A program made the translations under genes and the position numbers. A DNA stretch of 47,972 nucleotides from Bacteroidia bacterium (lineage in GTDB: Bacteria; Bacteroidota; Bacteroidia; AKYH767-A; OLB10): the NCBI GenBank assembly GCA_025450095.1, contig JANWID010000147.1, positions 1 to 47,972 on the forward strand, read 5' to 3'. Shown in pieces: positions 35,897-44,122 of the stretch. The notes below the pieces were generated by a model that was not told the DNA's origin, ran no database searches, and saw only the letters and a list, made by a program, of their open reading frames with translations. Each line of letters starts with the position of its first letter. The first letter of the stretch is position 1.

Positions 35897-36421
35897 TTAC
35901 ATAGATTCAACTTTAATAACTTCATCAACAACATCATCAGTGAATCCTTTACTCGTTAACATTTGTTTAAGTTTCTTGATAATCCTATCATTTTTATCAA
36001 TATCTTTTTTTAATTTTTCGATTTGAAGCAATTTTCTCCGATCATTAATCCAATCATCATATACAAGCTTGATTTTATTTTTAAAATTATCCACTTCAGT
36101 TGTGTCTTCTCTTTTGGTAAGATTTAATTGTTGTAAGTAATTAACATTTATGGTCATATTCCAGGCATTGAAATCATCCGGATTTTCATAACTCAACATT
36201 TTTACAGCACTTCTGGTAGAGTCAACCAAATCTGAAAGCTCCGGAATAAAATTGTTTGCTTGTTCTGTGTTTTTTAACCTTTCTTTTAGTGTTTTATAAT
36301 CCTTTCTGAAAAAAACCTTATCAAAATAAACTCCTATAACCGCGAAAACGATTACCAATATGAACATCGATAAAAACTTGAGGAAGGATTCAGTCCTTTC
36401 TTTCTTATTCAATGGTTCCAT
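35897..36421 (-). CDS. tssO: T6SSiii membrane protein TssO
   Basis: The 174-residue protein starts MEPLNKKERTESFLKFL, the characteristic TssO (PF17561) N-terminus, followed by one membrane helix (about 17-36). The remaining 135 residues are extracytoplasmic and strongly helical with heptad character (YKTLKERLKNTEQANNFIPEL and a Lys-rich KLKKDIDKNDRIIKKLKQML segment), so a coiled coil is likely. TssO is a marker of the Bacteroidota T6SS and belongs to its envelope complex. It is the first gene of the leftward tssO-tssN-tssK operon. Confidence 0.9.
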   Translation of the reverse strand: MEPLNKKERTESFLKFLSMFILVIVFAVIGVYFDKVFFRKDYKTLKERLKNTEQANNFIPELSDLVDSTRSAVKMLSYENPDDFNAWNMTINVNYLQQLNLTKREDTTEVDNFKNKIKLVYDDWINDRRKLLQIEKLKKDIDKNDRIIKKLKQMLTSKGFTDDVVDEVIKVESM

Positions 36422-36786
36422 ACCTTAAAATTTATTTAACGTTAAAATACTAATATTAAACAAGGGAAAAAAATTCCAAATTTAAATTTAGCAACGAATT
36501 TCCAGTGTATTACAAATGTAAACAAATTGATAAACTAATATAATCCAGTAAAGGAGAAAAAACAAGCGATTCTTAGAGAATAATTCGAATCTCTTTTAAT
36601 TGAAAATCAGATTAATAGAATTCAATAATTTAAATTGACGTTGAAAATTTTCAATCCAGGAATAAAGATAAAAAAATCCTGATTACTGCAAATAAAAAGC
36701 AATAATTACAATTACTGGTTTTATATATTGTGGTGGAAATTAATTTATCAGTGGTATCACATAAAACTGCAATCCCAAAGTTAATA
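36422..36786. other. 365-base AT-rich non-coding stretch upstream of tssO
   Basis: I see no convincing coding frame. On the minus strand it holds two -7-like elements for the tssO operon, and the rest is AT-rich without a repeat, tRNA, or clear terminator for the cytochrome gene that ends at 36787. Confidence 0.6.
36477..36520 (-). promoter_or_regulatory. Two candidate -7 elements of the tssO-tssN-tssK operon
   Basis: On the minus strand TACATTTG (36520-36513) and TAAATTTG (36484-36477) both fit TAnnTTTG. They lie about 92 and 56 bases before the tssO start. Neither has a TTG at exactly 19 bases upstream, so only half of the promoter consensus is met. Confidence 0.4.
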
Positions 36787-37128
36787 TTATCCCTTACTCA
36801 TCGTCACCAGGTACCTGAGAATCGATTCCTGCATCTGGGCGTTTATTACTTCAGTGCCGGCCTTTTTATTGGCCTTTCCGGTCATTTTAGGCACGATTTC
36901 ATGCCATTGTTCTGACGATTTGGAAGCGGGGTTTTTCAGGGAGTGGCATTTAGTACATTGTTGTTCAAAATTTGTCTTACCCATTGTAAGTGATTCCATA
37001 GTCATATCGGGATAAGTAGTTTTACCTCGTTCCAGGTCCGCACCGGTAGGAGCCGGATTCGACACTTCCTTTGTGGTGGCACAGGAAATTAGAACTATAC
37101 TGCAAATAAAAAGAATCAATTTTTTCAT
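36787..37128 (-). CDS. Monohaem c-type cytochrome lipoprotein
   Basis: I place the start at 37128 (MKKLILFICSIVLISC), because it gives a lipoprotein signal with the lipid-carrying Cys at residue 16; the frame extends eight codons upstream. The 113-residue protein has the haem attachment motif CTKCH at 58-62 in the LTMGKTNFEQQCTKCHSL context common to cytochrome c sensor or diheme-like domains. A conserved helix follows (QWHEIVPKMTGKANKKAGT, with a Met as possible sixth ligand). It would be a membrane-anchored periplasmic electron carrier. No oxidase genes are adjacent. It follows a thioredoxin-like gene by 72 bases on the same strand. Confidence 0.85.
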   Translation of the reverse strand: MKKLILFICSIVLISCATTKEVSNPAPTGADLERGKTTYPDMTMESLTMGKTNFEQQCTKCHSLKNPASKSSEQWHEIVPKMTGKANKKAGTEVINAQMQESILRYLVTMSKG

Positions 37129-37200
37129 AAGAGGATATGGTTGGTTCACCAAATTTATTAATAATTTGATTGGTTTGAATGCTGTCTTGTCGTTTATTAA

Positions 37201-38556
37201 TTACTGTAAAGTCTCCAGAATTTTTATAAGTTCCGGATCTGAAGGTCGTTTAGCATTTGCATCCACTATTATCCCATTCCGGTTTAACAAAATAAATCTT
37301 GGAATTCCATCTATTCTATAGCTTTTGAAAAAATCATCTTCGGGATTTTCAGCGAACAATTGAATGCCCTTTAATTCTTTGGCGCGAACCATTGATTTCC
37401 AGGTTTCTTTTTTATCCTTCATACAGATACTTACAAATTGTATTTGGCGATCCTTCAGAGTTTCGGTTAATTTTTTTAAGTGGGGAATTTCCATCAGGCA
37501 GGGCCCACACCAGGTCGCCCAAACATCAATGTAGACAAATTTACCTTGTAGGTCTTTCAATGTTACAACTTGATCATTCAAATCCCAAAAACTAAAATCG
37601 GGCGAAGGATTTCCTGCTTCTAATTTTTCCCATCTTCTGTACTCGTCAGTAATTTCTTTTTCAACTTTTTTATCAGAAATCATCGAGAGCATTTTCTCAT
37701 AAATCACCTTTTTATTTGTAGAATATGCAAGGCGCATCGCACCATTCTCAGCTATGACCCGGTTCTTAATAGAGGGCTCTGTTACCATGCTATTCAGCAT
37801 ATCTAAATATAAAATGCCAAATTCAACGGAACTATTAGTTTTATGAACGATTGTAGTTTGCTGCTGAATTCTGGCATGTACAAGTTGAGCATATTCTTGA
37901 ATAACCAGGAGATTCGTATCGTTCAAATTCAGTTCATCCAATAAATTCGGAAAGGAATCACTGACAGTATACGTTTGACCTTTGGCTACCATTTGCATGA
38001 TGGTGTATGTGTGAAATGCCTGAATTTTGTTCAGGTACTGTCGTTTTTCTTCAAGTCTTACAAAATAATCACTTGCACCATTCAGTTGTTTCAACAACTG
38101 CTTTTCATTTTCAAAATAGGAATTTGTTCCGGAAATGAATTTGTCTTCTCTAATTTCCTTATTTTTTTCATTTCTGTGAGTAATGCTCCTTATCATGGAA
38201 GCAGCCAGATAATTATTTTCAACAGACCCCTTCCCTTCATATTGAAGAGATTCATCAAAATTTTTATAATCCAGTGAAGCTTGTAATTCAAATCCGGGTT
38301 CAAGGTACAGTAATGTGTACTGATCACTAAAATTTAATTCGTAATACCCCCGACTAACAGTCATAGTGTCATTAAACTGTTGATTTTTTATCGAGAACTG
38401 TTTGTCAACAGATCCTTCACTATTGGATAATTTAGCATTAGTTTCGTTACTATTTTTAAGGGTGACAGAAATGGAAGCGGTTCCTGAAAAAATTTGTGCC
38501 TGTATTTGAAGTGAATAAACAAAAATTATTATAAAAGAAAGCAAATTTGTTTTCAT
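37201..38556 (-). CDS. TlpA-like periplasmic thiol-disulfide oxidoreductase
   Basis: I place the start at 38556 because MKTNLLSFIIIFVYSLQIQAQ is a signal peptide; the frame extends 13 codons further. The 451-residue protein has a helical N-terminal region of about 300 residues often found in Bacteroidota members of this family. The thioredoxin domain runs from about 320 to the end, with PSPDFSFWDL, the active site WCGPC (CGPC at 350-353) and GIPRFILLNRNGIIVDA near the cis-Pro region. Such proteins reduce periplasmic disulfides, for example apocytochromes, which fits the cytochrome gene just downstream. The precise substrate is unknown. Confidence 0.88.
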   Translation of the reverse strand: MKTNLLSFIIIFVYSLQIQAQIFSGTASISVTLKNSNETNAKLSNSEGSVDKQFSIKNQQFNDTMTVSRGYYELNFSDQYTLLYLEPGFELQASLDYKNFDESLQYEGKGSVENNYLAASMIRSITHRNEKNKEIREDKFISGTNSYFENEKQLLKQLNGASDYFVRLEEKRQYLNKIQAFHTYTIMQMVAKGQTYTVSDSFPNLLDELNLNDTNLLVIQEYAQLVHARIQQQTTIVHKTNSSVEFGILYLDMLNSMVTEPSIKNRVIAENGAMRLAYSTNKKVIYEKMLSMISDKKVEKEITDEYRRWEKLEAGNPSPDFSFWDLNDQVVTLKDLQGKFVYIDVWATWCGPCLMEIPHLKKLTETLKDRQIQFVSICMKDKKETWKSMVRAKELKGIQLFAENPEDDFFKSYRIDGIPRFILLNRNGIIVDANAKRPSDPELIKILETLQ

Positions 38557-38663
38557 ATTAGTTGGTATATGATTTAGTTCATAGTTTTTAGTCATGAGGG
38601 CTGTTATAAATAAAGTTGAATTAATTTAACAAATCTTTGTTCTTAATATCAAAGTACCAAGAA

Positions 38664-38987
38664 CTAAGAATTTGTCAAAATTTCATATGCCCCTTTTAAC
38701 TCCATATAAGTATGCTGATCATTGTTTTTTTGAGCAACTGTCATCCCCTGTGTATAAGTTTGTTCAGCTTGATTCATCATCCCTAATCGCTCAAGCAATT
38801 TCCCGTAATGATAATAATTTGGAATATAATCAGGATGATTCTGATTGACATTTTGCATCCATAACAGTGCTTCATCATCATTTCCAGCTTTTATATATTC
38901 CAGCGCCAGCAGGTATTTGGTAAAAGGATCATCCGGATTCTGCACTGAGAATTCCAATAACATTTCGATGCGCGAAACCGCTTTCAC
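38664..38987 (-). CDS. Small TPR-repeat protein
   Basis: I favour a GTG start at 38987 (read MKAVSRIEMLLEF), which begins just after the upstream dedA stop; the frame itself runs up to a TTG at 39026 inside dedA. The 107-residue protein has about two tetratricopeptide units (FTKYLLALEYIKAGNDDEALLWM and YYHYGKLLERLGMMNQAEQTY). It has no signal peptide. It is probably co-transcribed with dedA, and is a generic protein-binding scaffold of unknown partner. Confidence 0.72.
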   Translation of the reverse strand: MKAVSRIEMLLEFSVQNPDDPFTKYLLALEYIKAGNDDEALLWMQNVNQNHPDYIPNYYHYGKLLERLGMMNQAEQTYTQGMTVAQKNNDQHTYMELKGAYEILTNS

Positions 38988-38994
38988 AATAAAA

Positions 38995-39639
38995 TTATTT
39001 TCCTGATTTTCTCTTAAAATGTACAAGCCTCAGAATAACAGGCACCGTAGTAACGAGGAAGATTACAATAATAATCACATCCAGGTATTTTTTAACCTGA
39101 TCGTTATCGCCGAAGTAGTATCCTATTGAAACCAGGCTAAACACCCAGATCACGGCACCGGCTATATTATAAACAGTAAATTTTCCCATATCCATTTTCA
39201 CAATGCCTGCAACAATGGGTGCGAATGTGCGAATGATCGGAAGAAACCGGGCAATGACGATAGCTATTCCACCTTTGCGCTGGTAAAAATTGCGCGCCTG
39301 TTCGAGGTGTTTTTTCTTGAAAAGAAATGAATCCGGGCGGTGATAAAGAAATGGTCCTGATTTTTTACCAAACCAGTAACCGGAATAATTTCCAAGGATA
39401 GCACATGTGGATAACATGATATTCCAAAAACTGAGGTTAAGCAAGTCGTTGTCGAATGGTACGGATGTATTGGCGATGATCAGTCCGGTTATGAACAGCA
39501 GGTAGTCTCCCGGCAGAAAAAAACCGAGAAAAAGACCGGTTTCCAGAAAAATTATTAACATCACAATATACAATCCGCCATGATGAACGATCCATTCGGC
39601 ATTGGTCAGATTGGTTAAGCTCTCAAGAATGGCATCCAT
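38995..39639 (-). CDS. DedA/VTT family membrane protein
   Basis: The 214-residue inner-membrane protein of the DedA (SNARE-associated/VTT) family starts MDAILESLTNL and has FLETGLFLGFFLPGDYLLFITG near residue 31, the re-entrant region typical of the family. The basic signature KRKGGIAIVIARFLPIIRTFAPIVAG (with YQRKGG) follows at about 117-142, and C-terminal helices complete it. Members act in phospholipid carrier recycling and membrane homeostasis. The start is supported by a divergent promoter region shared with the permease gene. The following small TPR gene is likely co-transcribed. Confidence 0.92.
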   Translation of the reverse strand: MDAILESLTNLTNAEWIVHHGGLYIVMLIIFLETGLFLGFFLPGDYLLFITGLIIANTSVPFDNDLLNLSFWNIMLSTCAILGNYSGYWFGKKSGPFLYHRPDSFLFKKKHLEQARNFYQRKGGIAIVIARFLPIIRTFAPIVAGIVKMDMGKFTVYNIAGAVIWVFSLVSIGYYFGDNDQVKKYLDVIIIVIFLVTTVPVILRLVHFKRKSGK

Positions 39640-39676
39640 AAAATGGCATTGCGCAAAAGATTGTGAATTAAGTTTT

Positions 39677-39744
39677 CAAATGTAAGATATTCCGTTGTGT
39701 TTTTTTTAAGCGTAGCGGCTTTGAGGAAAGAACTTATATATTTG
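39677..39744. promoter_or_regulatory. Divergent candidate promoter region, dedA and amino-acid permease
   Basis: TACATTTG on the minus strand (39684-39677) and TATATTTG on the plus strand (39737-39744) both fit the -7 consensus, each about 35-40 bases from its start codon. Neither has a good -33 TTG at 19 bases. Placement between divergent genes supports them. Confidence 0.45.
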
Positions 39745-39779
39745 ATGCGTCAACATTACCTAATTATTAAATATTCCCC

Positions 39780-41462
39780 ATGAGTATATTAAGCAGGAAA
39801 CCTTTAAAAGCAATATTGGCACAAGCTGATGATTCCGAGAAAGGATTGAAGCGTTCGCTTACCGCAACTTCCCTGGTAGCCCTTGGAATCGGAGCTATTA
39901 TCGGTGCGGGATTATTTTCCATTACCGGAGGCGCTGCAGCCAATAATGCCGGTCCTGCCATTACTCTTTCGTTTGTGGTAGCCGCGCTGGGTTGCGCTTT
40001 TGCGGGTTTGTGTTATGCTGAATTTGCTTCTATGATCCCGGTTGCCGGTAGCGCCTATACGTATTCCTATGCAACCCTGGGTGAGTTTATTGCATGGATA
40101 ATCGGGTGGGATCTGGTGCTTGAGTATGCTGTAGGAGCGGCAACCGTTTCTATAAGCTGGTCACGATACCTGGTGAAATTCCTGGGCTATTTCAATGTCA
40201 GTCTTCCGCCTGAATTTACGATGTCACCATTTGATTCTGTAACGTTGGCTGATGGTTCGGTAATAAATGGCATGATCAACCTGCCGGCAGTTTTTATTAT
40301 TGTGTTGATCTCATTGGTGCTGATAAAAGGAACCCGCGAATCAGCTTTGGTAAATAATCTTATTGTAGCCCTGAAGCTTTCCGTAGTGCTGATTTTTATT
40401 TTCCTGGGATGGGGTTATATTAATCCTCAGAATTACATTCCTTATATTCCTGAAAATATCGGCTCATTTGGTGAATTCGGATTAAGTGGGATTGCCCGGG
40501 CTGCTGCAATTGTATTTTTTGCATATATCGGCTTCGATGCTGTTTCCACTGCCGCCCAGGAAGCTAAAAATCCCAAACGTGACATGCCTTTAGGTATCCT
40601 GGTTTCGCTGGTGATCTGTACGGTATTGTATATTCTGTTTGCACACGTAATGACCGGAGTTACAAATTACACCAATTTCAGAGGTCAGGATGGTATTGCA
40701 CCTGTTGCTGTTGCCATCGATGCCATGGGTACTCCTGACAGCAGTGGCCACATTATTCCTGCTTATCCATGGCTTAATAAAGCAATTCTGCTGGCAATTC
40801 TCGCAGGTTATGCTTCCGTGATCCTGGTGATGTTGATGGGACAAAGTCGTGTGTTTTTTTCAATGAGTCGCGACGGGTTGCTTCCAAAAGTCTTCAGTGA
40901 AGTTCATGCAAGTTTTTCAACACCGGCAAAGTCAAATATAATGTTCATGGCGTTTGTGAGTCTCTTTGCTGCATTTGTTCCGGCAAGGGTGGTTGGAGAA
41001 ATGACAAGCATCGGTACCCTCTTTGCCTTCATCCTGGTGTGTATTGGTGTGATTGTAATGCGACGCAAGATGCCCGACGCCCCCAGAGCATTCCGGACAC
41101 CATTGGTACCATTGATTCCAATTCTTGGAATCGGAACCTGTTTATTTATGATGGTCTTCCTGCCATTTGATACCTGGATCCGTTTGATCGCCTGGATGAT
41201 TATCGGATTGGATGTTTATTTATTCTATGGATTACATCATAGCCATTTCAGGGAGAAAAGCGTTTCGTCGAACGATTACAAAATATGTTCGGTAAGTGGA
41301 CTCGGAATGTCGGTAATGCTGATCGTTGTAGCGAATCTTCATCATAACAACGTTCCTGAAGATGCGGCACTATTTAATTTCTCTCTGGTTCTTGGGGTAG
41401 TACACTTGTTTGTTTACCTGTGGTTTTATTTCAGGAAACCTGTTTCAAAACCAGTAAGGTAG
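39780..41462 (+). CDS. APC-family amino-acid permease
   Basis: The 560-residue protein has about 14 membrane helices. The APC signature near the N-terminus is SLVALGIGAIIGAGLFSITGG, with the GxGxG-type first-helix break. Landmarks of the cationic amino-acid transporter branch are AGSAYTYSYATLGEFIAWIIGWDL, GFDAVSTAAQEAKNPKRDMP and the late GQSRVFFSMSRDGLLPKVF segment. This is the YfnA/CAT-like type, with two extra C-terminal helices. It would import amino acids by proton symport; substrate is not decided by sequence. It is monocistronic with its own candidate promoter. Confidence 0.93.
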   Translation: MSILSRKPLKAILAQADDSEKGLKRSLTATSLVALGIGAIIGAGLFSITGGAAANNAGPAITLSFVVAALGCAFAGLCYAEFASMIPVAGSAYTYSYATLGEFIAWIIGWDLVLEYAVGAATVSISWSRYLVKFLGYFNVSLPPEFTMSPFDSVTLADGSVINGMINLPAVFIIVLISLVLIKGTRESALVNNLIVALKLSVVLIFIFLGWGYINPQNYIPYIPENIGSFGEFGLSGIARAAAIVFFAYIGFDAVSTAAQEAKNPKRDMPLGILVSLVICTVLYILFAHVMTGVTNYTNFRGQDGIAPVAVAIDAMGTPDSSGHIIPAYPWLNKAILLAILAGYASVILVMLMGQSRVFFSMSRDGLLPKVFSEVHASFSTPAKSNIMFMAFVSLFAAFVPARVVGEMTSIGTLFAFILVCIGVIVMRRKMPDAPRAFRTPLVPLIPILGIGTCLFMMVFLPFDTWIRLIAWMIIGLDVYLFYGLHHSHFREKSVSSNDYKICSVSGLGMSVMLIVVANLHHNNVPEDAALFNFSLVLGVVHLFVYLWFYFRKPVSKPVR

Positions 41463-41591
41463 GCCCTGGTAGTGAAAGGTGATATTTTTCCGGTAGCTTG
41501 AGGATAAATTTGAATATTTCAGATTTATAAAAGTTTATACTTTTTATACGTAATGATTCTTCATTTACGGCCGGCTTTTGTTACTTTTTTC

Positions 41592-41599
41592 TACTTTTG
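41592..41599 (+). promoter_or_regulatory. Candidate -7 element of etfBA
   Basis: TACTTTTG fits TAnnTTTG exactly and lies 24 bases before the etfB ATG, giving a short leader. No TTG is at the expected -33 position. Confidence 0.45.
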
Positions 41600-41622
41600 T
41601 CCTTCCCAAAACATCCCTGTAA

Positions 41623-42360
41623 ATGAAGATTTTAGTCTGCATTAGCAATGTTCCCGATACAACTACCAAAATCAACTTTTCTCCCGATAATAAGCAATTA
41701 GTTACCGCTGGAATTCAATATATTATAAATCCTTACGACGAAATCGCCCTAACCCGGGCTCTTGAGATCACAGAAGGTTCGGGTGGAACAGTTACAGTTG
41801 TTAATGTAGGCGAAAGCTCAACTGAACCTACCATCCGTAAAGCCCTTGCCATCGGAGCAACAGACGCCATCCGGGTGAATGCTGCACCACGGGATGCATA
41901 TTTTGTTGCGAAACAGATTGCTGAAGTTGCTTCAAAAGGAAAGTACGATCTTATTCTTACCGGACGTGAATCGATCGATTATAATGGATCCCAGGTGGCT
42001 GCTATGGTAGGCGAATTTCTTGACATACCTTCCGTGTCAATCTGCAAATCATTACAGGTAGAGGGATCAAATATTATTCTGGAGCGCGAGATTGAAGGAG
42101 GAAAGGAAGTCATAAGTTGCCCAATGCCTGCAGTTGTAAGTGCAACAGAAGGCCTGGCTGAACCGAGAATACCGAATATGCGTGGTATTATGTCGGCCCG
42201 GACAAAACCGCTTCAGGTTGTGGAACCAGTTGCTGTTCCTCAATATTCCGAAGTAAAACAATACGATAAACCCCGTCCCCGTGGCCAGGTAAACCTGGTA
42301 CCTTCCGACGACGTGGATAAGCTGGTTGATCTGCTTCATTCGGAAGCAAAAGTCATTTAG
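41623..42360 (+). CDS. etfB: Electron transfer flavoprotein beta subunit
   Basis: Forms the ETF heterodimer, which takes electrons from acyl-CoA and other dehydrogenases. The 245-residue protein begins MKILVCISNVPDTTTKINF, with INPYDEIALTRALEI near residue 37, the conserved LILTGRESIDYNGSQVAAMVGEFL at about 110-132 and ATEGLAEPRIPNMRGIM at about 179-195. The last 40 residues lead to the ASP/Ser-type C-terminus. The gene is 44 bases upstream of etfA, the usual order. Confidence 0.96.
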   Translation: MKILVCISNVPDTTTKINFSPDNKQLVTAGIQYIINPYDEIALTRALEITEGSGGTVTVVNVGESSTEPTIRKALAIGATDAIRVNAAPRDAYFVAKQIAEVASKGKYDLILTGRESIDYNGSQVAAMVGEFLDIPSVSICKSLQVEGSNIILEREIEGGKEVISCPMPAVVSATEGLAEPRIPNMRGIMSARTKPLQVVEPVAVPQYSEVKQYDKPRPRGQVNLVPSDDVDKLVDLLHSEAKVI

Positions 42361-42404
42361 TAATTCCTTTTATTTATTATTCATCATTTATCATTCTTCA
42401 TTTC

Positions 42405-43382
42405 ATGTCTGTACTGGTTTATTGCGAGAACGCTGCGGGAAAATTCAAGAAATCAACATTTGAAGCAGTATCCTATGCTGCCGAAATTGCAGCAATGACC
42501 AACACCAGCTTAACAGCTGTTTCGGTTGGTGATGTTGATAAAGCGGAATTACAACAGTTGTCGCGATTTGGTGCAAACAAAATACTTTCTGTATCGAACG
42601 ATCGCCTGAAAAAGTTTGTCAACATGGCCTACAGCGCTGTTATAGCAGAGGCAGCAAAAGCAGAACAATCAAAAGTGGTGGTTTTATCTGCTTCCTTTTC
42701 AGGGAAAGGTCTTGCACCACGCATTGCTGTGAAGCTTGAAGCAGGTCTTGCTGACGGGGCCATTGCGCTTCCGGATCTTTCTTCCGGATTCACGGTTAGA
42801 AAATCTGCTTTTTCAGGAAAAGCCTACGCTGATGTAACATTGACATCCGATATTAAAATCATAACAGTTATTCCGAATTCCTATAAAGTGGTTGAAAAAA
42901 ATACGACGGCGGAAATTGTAGAATTTACACCTCAGTTAAAGGAAAATGAATTTGCTGAAATGGTTAAGGAAATAGTACGTGCAGCTGATAAAGTTTCATT
43001 ACCTGAAGCTGAGCTCGTGGTTTCTGCTGGACGTGGGCTTAAAGGTCCTGAAAACTGGGGTATGATTGAAGAGCTGGCTTCTTTGCTCGGTGCCGCTACA
43101 GCCTGCAGCAAACCAGTTAGTGACGCACACTGGCGTCCACACTCAGAGCACGTTGGTCAGACTGGAATTTCCATCAGCCCCAATCTCTATATCGCAATAG
43201 GAATTTCTGGTGCAATTCAGCACCTGGCAGGAGTTAGCTCTTCCAAAACAATTGTTGTAATTAATAAAGACCCGGAAGCGCCTTTTTTTAAAGCTGCCGA
43301 TTACGGAATTGTTGGTGATGCATTCGAAGTAGTACCCCGGCTTATTGAAACAATTAAAAAATTTAAATCGGTCCACGCCTGA
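42405..43382 (+). CDS. etfA: Electron transfer flavoprotein alpha subunit
   Basis: The 325-residue FAD-binding subunit partners with EtfB. The N-terminal alpha/beta domain holds about the first 190 residues. The C-terminal FAD domain begins with ELVVSAGRGLKGPENW near 205, then ACSKPVSDAHWRPHSEHVGQTG at about 230-251, which is the family signature around the FAD, and YIAIGISGAIQHLAGV and VVINKDPEAPFFKAADYGIVGD. All key residues are present. In Bacteroidota this pair supports amino-acid or fatty-acid oxidation. Confidence 0.96.
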   Translation: MSVLVYCENAAGKFKKSTFEAVSYAAEIAAMTNTSLTAVSVGDVDKAELQQLSRFGANKILSVSNDRLKKFVNMAYSAVIAEAAKAEQSKVVVLSASFSGKGLAPRIAVKLEAGLADGAIALPDLSSGFTVRKSAFSGKAYADVTLTSDIKIITVIPNSYKVVEKNTTAEIVEFTPQLKENEFAEMVKEIVRAADKVSLPEAELVVSAGRGLKGPENWGMIEELASLLGAATACSKPVSDAHWRPHSEHVGQTGISISPNLYIAIGISGAIQHLAGVSSSKTIVVINKDPEAPFFKAADYGIVGDAFEVVPRLIETIKKFKSVHA

Positions 43383-43454
43383 TTATTGAGGTGTTAATTA
43401 ATCCTGTAAAAAGTTGCCGGGAGAATTGAAGAAAAGTCTTATTTTTATACGAGG

Positions 43455-43497
43455 AAATGATCCGGTAAAGACCGGATTCCAAAGGTCATTTTACCGG
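43455..43497 (+). promoter_or_regulatory. Alternative hairpins in the bifunctional-nuclease leader
   Basis: ATCCGGT-AAAG-ACCGGAT (43460-43477) forms a perfect 7-bp hairpin, enclosed by AAATGA (43455-43460) with TCATTT (43486-43491). Alternatively CCGGTAAA (43462-43469) pairs with TTTACCGG (43490-43497), which abuts the ATG at 43499. The two folds exclude each other. A role is inferred. Confidence 0.4.
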
Positions 43498-43498
43498 T

Positions 43499-44107
43499 AT
43501 GAATAAAATCAAACTGAATATAATCGGACTTTCATTCAGTCAGACTCAATCGGGTGCATATGCACTGGTGCTGGGTGAAGATGATGGTCACAGAAGATTA
43601 CCCATTATTATTGGAGGATTTGAAGCACAAGCCATCGCAGTAGAGCTTGAAAATATGACTCCGTCACGTCCGCTAACACATGACCTTTTCAAAAATTTCG
43701 CGATAAGTTATAAAATAGAAATTTCGGAAGTTATTATTTACAATCTGAAAGAAGGTGTCTTTTTTTCGAAGCTTATCTGCACGGATGGTACCGAAGAAAA
43801 GGAAATCGATGCACGGACTTCCGATGCAATTGCCATGGCCGTAAGGTTTAATTGTCCTATCTATACTTATGAATGGATCCTTTCCCAGGCAGGTGTCGCA
43901 ATGGATGATGAAAGTCTTCCAATTGATGAACCACGTGATAAGCCAAAAGAGAAGGAAAAGAAAGAACGTAAAAAAACTACACCGGCTGAATTTGCCTCAC
44001 TCAGCGAAGACGAGCTTAAAGAATCACTCATGAAGGCTATTGATGAGGAGGCCTATGAGTTGGCATCTAAAATCAGGGATGAATTGAACAAACGCAAAAA
44101 AACCTAA
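43499..44107 (+). CDS. Bifunctional nuclease (BFN/DUF151) with C-terminal UVR motif
   Basis: The 202-residue protein has the BFN domain at about 1-135: LNIIGLSFSQTQSGAYALVLGED, RRLPIIIGGFEAQAIAVEL, HDLFKNFAIS and ARTSDAIAMAVRFNCPIY are the family landmarks. A Lys/Glu linker follows, then a UVR-type motif at about 165-198 (LSEDELKESLMKAIDEEAYE, then KIRDEL), as in UvrB/UvrC tails. The BFN family has reported DNase and RNase activity; UVR motifs mediate protein contacts. It is 15 bases upstream of the nucleoside permease gene and likely co-transcribed. Confidence 0.92.
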   Translation: MNKIKLNIIGLSFSQTQSGAYALVLGEDDGHRRLPIIIGGFEAQAIAVELENMTPSRPLTHDLFKNFAISYKIEISEVIIYNLKEGVFFSKLICTDGTEEKEIDARTSDAIAMAVRFNCPIYTYEWILSQAGVAMDDESLPIDEPRDKPKEKEKKERKKTTPAEFASLSEDELKESLMKAIDEEAYELASKIRDELNKRKKT

Positions 44108-44122
44108 CAGCAAAGTGTTTTT

